This document shows positions 1 to 5,803 of a stretch of DNA of 13,690 nt, piece by piece (within the stretch, counting starts at the first letter, position 1; the number at the start of each line of letters is the position of its first letter). This stretch comes from Gammaproteobacteria bacterium (lineage in GTDB: Bacteria > Pseudomonadota > Gammaproteobacteria > Thiohalorhabdales > Thiohalorhabdaceae). A model generated the notes under the pieces. The model was not told the origin of the DNA, searched no databases, and worked only from the letters and a program-made list of their open reading frames with translations. The stretch lies in the NCBI GenBank assembly GCA_018609925.1, contig JAHEOG010000035.1, positions 1 through 13,690 on the forward strand. Direction: 5' to 3'. The translations under genes were made by a program, and so were the position numbers.

Positions 1-437
1 CGCCGGGATGGTTCTCCACCGGCCCCTGGGACAAGGCACTGGTGCGCGTCGAGGGCGAGGCGGTCACCCTCAACGACATCGAGCACCGAATCCTGCGTCC
101 CATCTGGGAGGATCCCCGCATCCACTACGGGGTCAACTGCGCCTCCATGGGCTGCCCCGACCTGCCGCCCCGCGCCTTCACCGCGGCCAGCGTCGACCGC
201 TTGCTCGACGATGCCGCCCGGGGCTACGTCAACCACCCACGCGGGGTCACTGTGCGCAAGGACCGCGTCATCGCCTCGAAGATCTACCAGTGGTACCAGG
301 AGGACTTCGGGAGCAGTGAGGCGGGCGTGCTGGACCACCTGCGCCGCTACGCCGGACCGGAGCTCGCCGAGCGCCTCGCGAATGCCTCGCGCATCCACCG
401 CTACCGTTATGACTGGGCCCTGAACGACCCCGATTGA
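1..437 (+). CDS. DUF547 domain protein, 3' part
   Basis: The reading frame is open from base 3 and ends in TGA at 435-437, so the gene begins left of the window; the GTG at 42 is internal. The visible ~144 residues include the DUF547 hallmark GVNCASMGCPDLPPRAF near residues 43-59, preceded by a DIEHRILRP segment and followed by a SKIYQWYQEDFG segment, all typical of this family. DUF547 proteins are usually exported or periplasmic and have no agreed biochemical function; the invariant Cys pair suggests a redox, metal or structural role, but that is inference. Any signal peptide would lie outside the window. Family assignment is confident, function unknown. Confidence 0.88.
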   Translation, partial: PGWFSTGPWDKALVRVEGEAVTLNDIEHRILRPIWEDPRIHYGVNCASMGCPDLPPRAFTAASVDRLLDDAARGYVNHPRGVTVRKDRVIASKIYQWYQEDFGSSEAGVLDHLRRYAGPELAERLANASRIHRYRYDWALNDPD

Positions 438-521
438 TGCCCACCGGAACCCCAACAGGGTCCGGGCCGGGGTGGAGTGAGGTGGAACCTTTGGGGCGGG
501 GCATGCGTGCTGGTGAGTGCC

Positions 522-540
522 CCGGAAAAGGGGATTCCGG
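522..540. repeat. Inverted repeat in the leader of the acidic protein gene
   Basis: CCGGAA at 522-527 and TTCCGG at 535-540 form a perfect 6-bp inverted repeat with a 7-base spacer. It sits three bases upstream of the strong ribosome binding site at 544-550. It could be an operator half-site pair or a leader hairpin; no T run follows, so a terminator for the DUF547 gene is unlikely. I could not pick a convincing -35/-10 pair in 438-521. Confidence 0.3.
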
Positions 541-543
541 ACC

Positions 544-550
544 AAGGAGG
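544..550 (+). promoter_or_regulatory. Ribosome binding site that fixes the start at 559
   Basis: AAGGAGG ends 8 bases before the ATG at 559. This decides between that ATG and an in-frame upstream start at 517, and it places a clean signal peptide at the N-terminus. Confidence 0.75.
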
Positions 551-558
551 TCGAAGCC

Positions 559-1002
559 ATGCCATCCGTAACCCGCTGGTCCATCATCGCCGTAGCAGCC
601 GCCGGGCTGCTGGCCTTTCCGGTCGCGCAGGCGGTCGATCGGGAGGCCACCATGGCCATCGAGGAGAATCCGGCGCCCTCCGGAGCTCTGAGCCAAGCCC
701 TGGAGGCCCGTCCGGAGGGACCCGCTATGGGGGCTGCCGACGGCGAAGAGGAGGCGGCGGACTCCGAGGAAGGCGCCAAGGAGGAGATCGCCCTCCCCGA
801 GGAGGCCTCCGAGACGGCGGTGGAGAACGCCGCGTTCGGCATCGAGACCGCGAACCGGGCCCGGGAAGAGGCCCGCGAAAGCGGCCGGGAGTTCGGCCAG
901 GATGTCCGGACCCGGGCCCAGGAGATGCGTCAGGATCAGGCCGATGTCCGGCGGTCTTCCCGCCAGGACCTGCCGGAACCGGCCCAGAGAGGCCGTCCCT
1001 AG
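559..1002 (+). CDS. Small acidic exported protein, function unknown
   Basis: The product is 147 aa. Residues 1-25 are a typical Sec signal peptide: an Arg in the n-region, a hydrophobic core (SIIAVAAAGLLAF) and a likely cut after AQA. The mature part is low in complexity. Residues ~55-90 are very rich in Glu/Asp/Ala, and ~88-135 look helical, with alternating Arg and Glu (ETANRAREEARESGREF). There are no cysteines, no recognisable domain and no membrane segment after the signal. The start is set by AAGGAGG eight bases upstream; the gene ends in TAG and is followed by a hairpin at 1044-1070. I do not recognise the family. An extended, acidic periplasmic protein is all that can be inferred. Coding status is supported by the ribosome binding site, signal peptide and terminator. 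Confidence 0.7.
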   Translation: MPSVTRWSIIAVAAAGLLAFPVAQAVDREATMAIEENPAPSGALSQALEARPEGPAMGAADGEEEAADSEEGAKEEIALPEEASETAVENAAFGIETANRAREEARESGREFGQDVRTRAQEMRQDQADVRRSSRQDLPEPAQRGRP

Positions 1003-1043
1003 CGGGCGGAGGCTCGTCGCGGACGGCTTCGGCCAAGGCCGCC

Positions 1044-1070
1044 TAAGGGCGCCCCCAGCGGGGCGCCTTA
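1044..1070 (+). terminator. Probable rho-independent terminator after the acidic protein gene
   Basis: TAAGGGCGCCCC at 1044-1055 pairs with GGGGCGCCTTA at 1060-1070, leaving a 4-base loop and one bulged G. Only a broken T tract (GTTGTTC) follows, so termination may be partial. The hairpin lies between the stop at 1002 and the next start at 1123. Confidence 0.55.
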
Positions 1071-1122
1071 GTTGTTCGGCGAGTGGGATTTCCTCGTAGC
1101 AGCGCCGATTCTGGAGGACCGA

Positions 1123-2436
1123 ATGCCCAGGACCTGGTGGTCGGGAATTGTAATCCTCCTGTTCGTACCGATGCTGGCGTGGGGCCAGGATGCCCGCGAA
1201 TGGTTCGAGCAGGGAGTGGAGGCCTTCAAGGCGGAGGAATACCGGGAGGCCGCCCGGCTCTTCGAGCGGGCCCGGGAGGTGGGCCTGGACAGCCGAAGCC
1301 TCCACCACAACCTGGGCGTGGTCTACTACCGACTCGGGCAGTGGGGCGAGGCCCGCCGGTCCTTCCGTCGGCTACTGGATACCCGCGACGCCGCCCTGGC
1401 CCATTACAACCTGGGCCTGGTGGCCTCCCGCCGGGGCCGGGAGGATCGTGCCCAGCGCCACTTCCGGCTGGCCCGGGATGGGGCTGAGAGCGATACGGTG
1501 CGCGAGCTGGCCACCCAGGCCCTGGCAGAGCCCCGCGCACCGGAGCGGAAAGCCTACGTCTACGCGAGCGTCGGGCTCGGCTACGAGACCAACGTGATCC
1601 TTGCCGCCGAGGACGTCGCCGATGAACAGGACAGCGGCGACGGCTTCACCGAGGCCATGGCCACCGCCATCTGGCCGGTCCACGAGGGCTCCGCCGGCCG
1701 TTTCGGCGTGAAGGGCAGCACCTACGTCCGCGACTACTGGGAGCTGGACGATTTCGACCTGGCGAGCGTGCGCGCCGGGCCCACCTGGCGGAAGGTGATC
1801 GGGGCCTGGCTGGTGAAGGCCGAGGCCTCGGGGGCGCAGGTCTTCCTCGATTGGGACGGTTTCCAGGGGATGGGCACCGTCGAGGTGGGTGTGGAGCGCG
1901 CCCTGACGCAGCCCCTGGGCATCGAGGTGGACTATCGGGGCGACTGGATCGACGGCCAGAACGAGTTCGGGTTCCTCTAGGGGACCCGCCAGCGGCTCAC
2001 CCCGGCGGTTACCTACGACTGGGCGCCCGGGCCCTGGGACGGCGAGATCGAGGCCGGCTACCAGCTCGAGTTGAACAACCGCGACGATCGGGGCTCGGGC
2101 ACGGACTTCGCCAGCTTCTCCCCGACCCGCCACGAGGTCTTCACCGACTACAACGCCAACTATCATCGCTGGGAAGGCCACCTGGGGCTGGCGTATCGCT
2201 TCAGCCGCTACGACGATCCCCACGTTCAGGGCAAACAGACCAAGCGCCGCAAGGACCACTGGATCCGGGCCGAATTCCAGGTCAGCCGGGAGCTGGACTG
2301 GCGGCGCCTGGCCGGGTTCGTCCGCTTGGGCCAGACCTGGAATGAATCCAACCTCGACGGTGGCAGCTTCGCTGACAACGACTACAAGAACACCGAGATC
2401 ATGGTGGGGGTGGAAGGCCTCTTTGCCGTACCGTAA
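1123..2436 (+). pseudogene. TPR plus outer-membrane beta-barrel gene interrupted by an in-frame TAG
   Basis: Start ATG 1123 has GGAGG at 1113-1117, five bases upstream. The frame runs 285 codons to TAG (1978-1980), then continues open in the same frame for 151 more codons to TAA at 2434-2436. Residues 1-21 form a signal peptide with a cut near AWG/QD. Residues ~24-135 hold about three TPR-like helical pairs (EQGVEAFKAEEYREAARLF, HHNLGVVYYRLGQWGEA, AHYNLGLVASRRGRED). From ~144 the sequence alternates in the manner of outer-membrane beta strands (YASVGLGYETN, VEVGVERALTQ), and the same style continues past the stop (HLGLAYRFSRYDD, AGFVRLGQTWNES). Without the stop it would be ~437 aa, a layout shared with TPR-barrel outer-membrane proteins including Slam-like ones; export of a partner is only a guess. 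With the stop the barrel is roughly halved, so the product is probably non-functional. A sequencing error would make it an intact gene. Confidence 0.75.
1978..1980 (+). other. In-frame amber codon inside the beta-barrel
   Basis: TAG directly follows the segment NEFGFL and precedes GTRQRLTPAVTYDW in the same frame. A single C-to-T change from CAG (Gln) would produce it. Seven other genes in this window end in TAG (stops at 1000-1002, 2928-2930, 5800-5802, 5801-5803, 10515-10517, 11563-11565 and 11580-11582), so TAG is a normal stop here. Confidence 0.85.
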
Positions 2437-2584
2437 GGGCGGGTGAATGGGCCTCCCAGCTCCTCAACGCCCTCCGGGGCCAATGGGGACGGGCATGGAT
2501 GCCCCAGGGGTCCCGATCAGCCGTACAACCCCCTCAGGGGGAGCACCAGCGAAGCGGTCTCCCGGAATTGGGCTCCGCAGGGAG

Positions 2585-2605
2585 ATTCCCGCCCAAGGCG
2601 GGAAT
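2585..2605. repeat. REP-like palindrome 1
   Basis: Perfect 9-bp stem ATTCCCGCC/GGCGGGAAT with loop CAA, followed by GACGA. This is the cleanest unit of the cluster. Confidence 0.6.
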
Positions 2606-2635
2606 GACGACTCCTTTGCCGTAAAAGGTCCCGTT

Positions 2636-2666
2636 ATTCCGGCCATCCGAAGGGATGGACCGGAAT
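2636..2666. repeat. REP-like palindrome 2
   Basis: ATTCCGGCCATCC (2636-2648) pairs with GGATGGACCGGAAT (2653-2666), with one bulged A and a four-base loop. Its ends match the ATTCC/GGAAT ends of the unit at 2585-2605. Confidence 0.55.
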
Positions 2667-2726
2667 CCCCGTGGGGAAGGGCCCCGCTCCAAGGCGAACG
2701 TCCTTTTGGAAGGTTCCTGTGCTTCG

Positions 2727-2756
2727 CTCGGAATGACCCGTGCTTGTCATCCCGAG
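2727..2756. repeat. REP-like palindrome 3
   Basis: CTCGGAATGAC (2727-2737) and GTCATCCCGAG (2746-2756) pair across an 8-base loop with a single G:T wobble. It carries the GGAATGAC core shared with the unit at 2585-2605. Confidence 0.55.
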
Positions 2757-2826
2757 GAGGCGTTAGCCGACGAAGGGATCTCCCCGAGGGGCCCCAAAGG
2801 CAATTCCTCCTCGCTCCGCTTTTCGG

Positions 2827-2847
2827 AAAGACGGGCCCTGGCCCGTC
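2827..2847 (-). terminator. Possible terminator downstream of sqr
   Basis: Read on the minus strand, GACGGGC pairs with GCCCGTC around a CAGG loop (2830-2847) and is followed by TTTCC. It lies 80 bases past the sqr stop. The T run is short, so this is tentative. Confidence 0.4.
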
Positions 2848-2927
2848 GGATGGCCTCGGACCCGGACGCGCTCCGGCCATGACGCCCCCGATCGCGAACG
2901 GATGGCCACACGGAACTTCGCAGCGCC

Positions 2928-4145
2928 CTATGCCCGGGGGCGGTGGCCGCTCAGCCACTCCCGGCCGCTCAGCATCACGTTCCAGTAGAGCATCGGCAGG
3001 CCGTGGCGATTGATCCACCACATCAGGCGGCGCTCCTTGCGCGGCTCCAGCGGTAGGGTGGAGACGGGCTTGCCCCCGTACGTGAACTCGGCGTTCAGGA
3101 CCTTGCCGTAGCGAGTCGTGAGCGGGCAGGAGGCGTAGCCGTCGTAGGCCCCGGGGAAGGGACGACCCTCCAGGCGGGCCAGGAGGTTGCCTGCCACCAC
3201 GGGCGCCTGGAGGCGCACCGCCGCGGCGGTCTTGGAGTTGGGGGTGGAGCCCGCGTCGCCCAGGGCGAAGGCGTTGTCGAAGCGGGTGTGCTGCAGGGTG
3301 GTGGGGTCCACCTCGATATAGCCGTTTTCATTGGCCAGCGGGCTCTGCTTTACCCAGTCCGGAGGGCTCTGGGGTGGCGTCACGTGGAGCAGATCGAAAG
3401 TGCGGGTGACCCGCTCCGGCTCCTCTCCCTCGCCGACCGCCTCGAAGGTGGCCTGGCGGTTCGCCCCGTCCACGGCCACCAGGTGGTCCTGGTAGTTGAC
3501 CTGGATCCCGTGGCTTTCGGCCACTCGCTCCAGGGCCGGGACGTAGAAGTCCACCCCGAAGATCTTGCCCGCCGCCAGATCGAACTCCACCTCGGCGTCG
3601 ACGCCGTGGCGGCGGAAGTAGTCCGCCGCCAGGTAGGCCGCCTTCTGCGGGGCGCCGGGACACTTGATGGGCATGGGGGGCTGGGTGAAGATCGCCCGAC
3701 CGCCCGTGAAGTCCTGTACGCATTGCCAGGTATAGGGGGCGGTCTCCGGGGCGTAGTTACTGCAGACCCCGTTGGTCCCCAGGGTGTCCGGCAGACCTTC
3801 GATTCGCTGCCAGTCCAAAACCACCCCGGGACAGGCCACCAGGTGCTCGTAGGCGAGCTCCTCCCCCGAGGCCAGATCCACCCGGTTGTCGCCGGGACGG
3901 ACGCCGCTGGCCGCTTCCTGGATCCAGGTGGCGCCCTCGGGGATGTAGCGCGCCTCGGAGCGGGTCATCCGCTCCAGTGAATCGGTTCCGGCCCCCACCA
4001 GTGTAAAGCCGGGCTGGTAGTAGTGGACCGTTGAGGGCTCCACAATGGCGATGTCCAGATCCGGATTCCGGCGCAGGAGAGAGGCGGCGGTGCTGATCCC
4101 GGCCGCGCCTCCGCCGATGATGACGATCTGGTGGCTCCGGGCCAT
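2928..4145 (-). CDS. sqr: Sulfide:quinone oxidoreductase, type II-like
   Basis: The product is 405 aa, a FAD flavoprotein of the SQR/FCSD family that oxidises sulfide to sulfane sulfur and passes electrons to quinone at the membrane. Residues 5-16 (QIVIIGGGAAGI) are the dinucleotide fold, and FALGDAGS at 293-300 is the C-terminal FAD motif. The catalytic cysteine pair of type II (mitochondrial-like) SQR is present: C162 in PMPIKCPGAPQKA and C340 in GYASCPLTT; further cysteines are at 105, 128 and 142. Length fits the family, there is no signal peptide, and a basic, Trp-rich amphipathic C-terminus (~368-398) suits monotopic membrane contact. Start ATG 4145 has AAGGAG five bases upstream. It is divergent from the amidohydrolase gene across 155 bases. 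The TAG stop lies next to the palindrome-rich region. Subtype is inferred from motifs only. Confidence 0.92.
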   Translation of the reverse strand: MARSHQIVIIGGGAAGISTAASLLRRNPDLDIAIVEPSTVHYYQPGFTLVGAGTDSLERMTRSEARYIPEGATWIQEAASGVRPGDNRVDLASGEELAYEHLVACPGVVLDWQRIEGLPDTLGTNGVCSNYAPETAPYTWQCVQDFTGGRAIFTQPPMPIKCPGAPQKAAYLAADYFRRHGVDAEVEFDLAAGKIFGVDFYVPALERVAESHGIQVNYQDHLVAVDGANRQATFEAVGEGEEPERVTRTFDLLHVTPPQSPPDWVKQSPLANENGYIEVDPTTLQHTRFDNAFALGDAGSTPNSKTAAAVRLQAPVVAGNLLARLEGRPFPGAYDGYASCPLTTRYGKVLNAEFTYGGKPVSTLPLEPRKERRLMWWINRHGLPMLYWNVMLSGREWLSGHRPRA

Positions 4146-4189
4146 CCTGGCTCCTTCCGCTTGCTGGGCTCAGAGACCGGGGGGTTATT

Positions 4190-4213
4190 TGGGCGCTCCC
4201 CGGGGGGCGCCCA
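4190..4213. promoter_or_regulatory. 24-bp palindrome between sqr and the amidohydrolase gene
   Basis: TGGGCGC (4190-4196) mirrors GCGCCCA (4207-4213), with CCCC/GGGG in the centre; every base pairs apart from one T:G position. It has no loop, so it reads better as a DNA operator than as an RNA hairpin. It sits 45 bases upstream of the sqr start in the shared promoter region. No clear -35/-10 elements were found beside it. Confidence 0.45.
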
Positions 4214-4300
4214 GCCTGCATCAACGGGGGGCGAGCCACAAGGCCCGGACGGGGCAGGACACCACAGCCGGCCTCCGCCGGCGCCAAGAGGACCTTTCCC

Positions 4301-5803
4301 ATGACCGATTTCCTGAGCAGCGGGGAGCGCCTCCGTCTGAAGCCTGCGGAGCGCCTGCGAGCGGAGGGGCCCGTGCCGACCCAGGACGTTTCCAACGGCG
4401 AGTACTTCCCGGGCAAGCGCACCCCGGCCCAGAAGCGATGCGCCAAGCGCATTGACGAGCTGGCCGCGGCCTACGGCGCCCGGCAGGGCATGGACCGACG
4501 CCAGTTCCTGCGCAGCGCCTTGGGCATGGCGGCCGCCTTCCTGGCCATGAATGAGGTCTACGGCTGGCACTTCGCGGTGAGCCCGACGGAGGCAGCCGAT
4601 CCCGAGCGGGCGGCCGAGCGCGCCGGCGAGTTGGCGGGACAGTTCGTCTTCGACGACCACACCCATTTCCTGCGCGACGACACCCGCTTGAAGGGGCTGG
4701 TTGGCATCCGGCGCTGGACTGCCGAGATGGGCAAGGATCCCGGGATGGATCCCGACCAGCAGAGCCTGGCGGATCTCAAGTTCGAGAGCTACGTCCAGGA
4801 GGTCTTCCTGGGCAGCGACACCTCGGTGGCGCTGCTGTCCGGCGCGCCCTCGGAGCGCCCGGAGGACTGGTTCTTGACCAATGACCAGATGGCGGCCGCA
4901 CGGGAGCGGGTCAACGAGCTGGCGGGCTCGCGGCGGTTGCTGGCCCACGCCGTCTTCACGCCCGGGATGGACGGCTGGCTGGAGGACCTGGACTACGCCA
5001 TCGAGCACCTCGGGCCGGACTCGTGGAAGGGCTACACCATCGGCGACAACACCCACAAGGATCTCGCCGAGCATCCCTGGCGGATGGACGATCCCGAGCT
5101 GACCTATCCCGGCTACGAGCGCATGGCCGCCGCCGGTATCAATAAGGTCTGCGTGCACAAGGGGCTGTTCCCGCCCAGCGCAGCTCGGCGCTGGCCCGGT
5201 CTGACCGAGTACGCCCGGGTCGACGATGTTGGCCCCGCCGCCCGCGATTGGCCCGGGCTGACATTCGTCATCTACCACGCCGGATACCGCCATCTGGGCG
5301 CATCCCCGCAGCGGGCCCTGGCGGAATTCGAGCGTACCGGGCGGATCCAGTGGGTAAGCGATCTTGCCGAGATCCCGGAGGGCTACGGGGTGGACAACGT
5401 CTACGCCGACCTCGGCGCCACCTTTGCCCACGCCGCGGTCACCCACCCCCGACTGGCCGCGGCCATCCTGGGGATCCTGATCCGCGGCCTGGGACCGAGC
5501 CAGGTCCTGTGGGGAACCGATTCCGTCTGGTTCGGCTCGCCGCAGTGGCAGATCGAGGCCCTGCGGCGTCTGGAGATCCCCGAGGACCTGCGCGCCCGCC
5601 ACGGCTTCGACCCCCTGGGTCCCGCCGATGGTCCAGTGAAACGGGCCATCCTGGGGGAGAACGGGGCCCGGCTCTACGGCCTCGATTCCGGGGCCGAGCG
5701 CTCCCCGGTGCCCGAGGATCGGCTCGCCGGTCTGCGCAAGCGCTATCGGCAAGGTGGTGAGCGGCGCCCCCATAGGGTGTACGGCCTGGTTCGCAGGGGC
5801 TAG
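4301..5803 (+). CDS. Tat-exported amidohydrolase (amidohydrolase_2 type)
   Basis: The product is 500 aa, a metal-dependent TIM-barrel hydrolase probably acting outside the cytoplasm on an unknown substrate. A twin-arginine motif DRRQFLRSA (65-73) followed by a hydrophobic stretch GMAAAFLAM (75-83) marks a Tat signal. Metal-ligand candidates are the DHTH motif (H120, H122), H326 in IYHAGY and D407 in LWGTDS, in the order expected for the amidohydrolase_2 family. The signal has a 64-residue leader (EYFPGKRTPAQ and so on). I kept ATG 4301 because it has AAGAGGA eight bases upstream and the leader looks coding; ATG 4490 would give a conventional short Tat signal. It is divergent from sqr and overlaps the convergent GGDEF/EAL gene at the stop codons. 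Family confident; reaction and link to sulfide oxidation unknown. Confidence 0.85.
   Translation: MTDFLSSGERLRLKPAERLRAEGPVPTQDVSNGEYFPGKRTPAQKRCAKRIDELAAAYGARQGMDRRQFLRSALGMAAAFLAMNEVYGWHFAVSPTEAADPERAAERAGELAGQFVFDDHTHFLRDDTRLKGLVGIRRWTAEMGKDPGMDPDQQSLADLKFESYVQEVFLGSDTSVALLSGAPSERPEDWFLTNDQMAAARERVNELAGSRRLLAHAVFTPGMDGWLEDLDYAIEHLGPDSWKGYTIGDNTHKDLAEHPWRMDDPELTYPGYERMAAAGINKVCVHKGLFPPSAARRWPGLTEYARVDDVGPAARDWPGLTFVIYHAGYRHLGASPQRALAEFERTGRIQWVSDLAEIPEGYGVDNVYADLGATFAHAAVTHPRLAAAILGILIRGLGPSQVLWGTDSVWFGSPQWQIEALRRLEIPEDLRARHGFDPLGPADGPVKRAILGENGARLYGLDSGAERSPVPEDRLAGLRKRYRQGGERRPHRVYGLVRRG

Larger units (their letters stand above)
2437..2927. repeat. Gene-free 491-base region with a cluster of REP-like palindromes
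   Basis: No credible gene lies between the TAA at 2436 and the sqr stop at 2928. The stretch is crowded with inverted repeats: GGGCAT/ATGCCC at 2491-2504 inside GGGAC/GTCCC (2486-2490/2510-2514); CCCCC/GGGGG at 2529-2541; ATTCCCGCC/GGCGGGAAT at 2585-2605; ATTCCGGCCATCC paired with GGATGG-ACCGGAAT at 2636-2666; CTCGGAATGAC/GTCATCCCGAG at 2727-2756. The last three share a GGAATGAC/GTCATTCC-like core, a type widely dispersed between bacterial genes. It separates two convergent genes, where such elements often act as bidirectional transcription or mRNA-stability elements. Whether it is multicopy in this genome cannot be seen here. Confidence 0.6.

Noticed and set aside
268..1308. Minus-strand 346-codon open frame across three plus-strand genes
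   Set aside because: It crosses the terminator hairpin and three better-supported genes; low-complexity Pro/Gly/Arg sequence.
1978..1980. UAG read as pyrrolysine or another recoded amino acid
   Set aside because: TAG ends seven other genes in this window, including sqr, tspO and tusA, so it acts as a normal stop; no recoding element is seen.
1372..2259. Minus-strand 295-codon open frame opposite the TPR-barrel gene
   Set aside because: It has no ribosome site or recognisable domain, and the opposite strand has a signal peptide, TPRs and barrel strands.
2437..2927. CRISPR array or small protein gene
   Set aside because: The repeats are palindromes of differing sequence and spacing, without regular spacers; the open frames here lack ribosome sites and are interrupted by hairpins.
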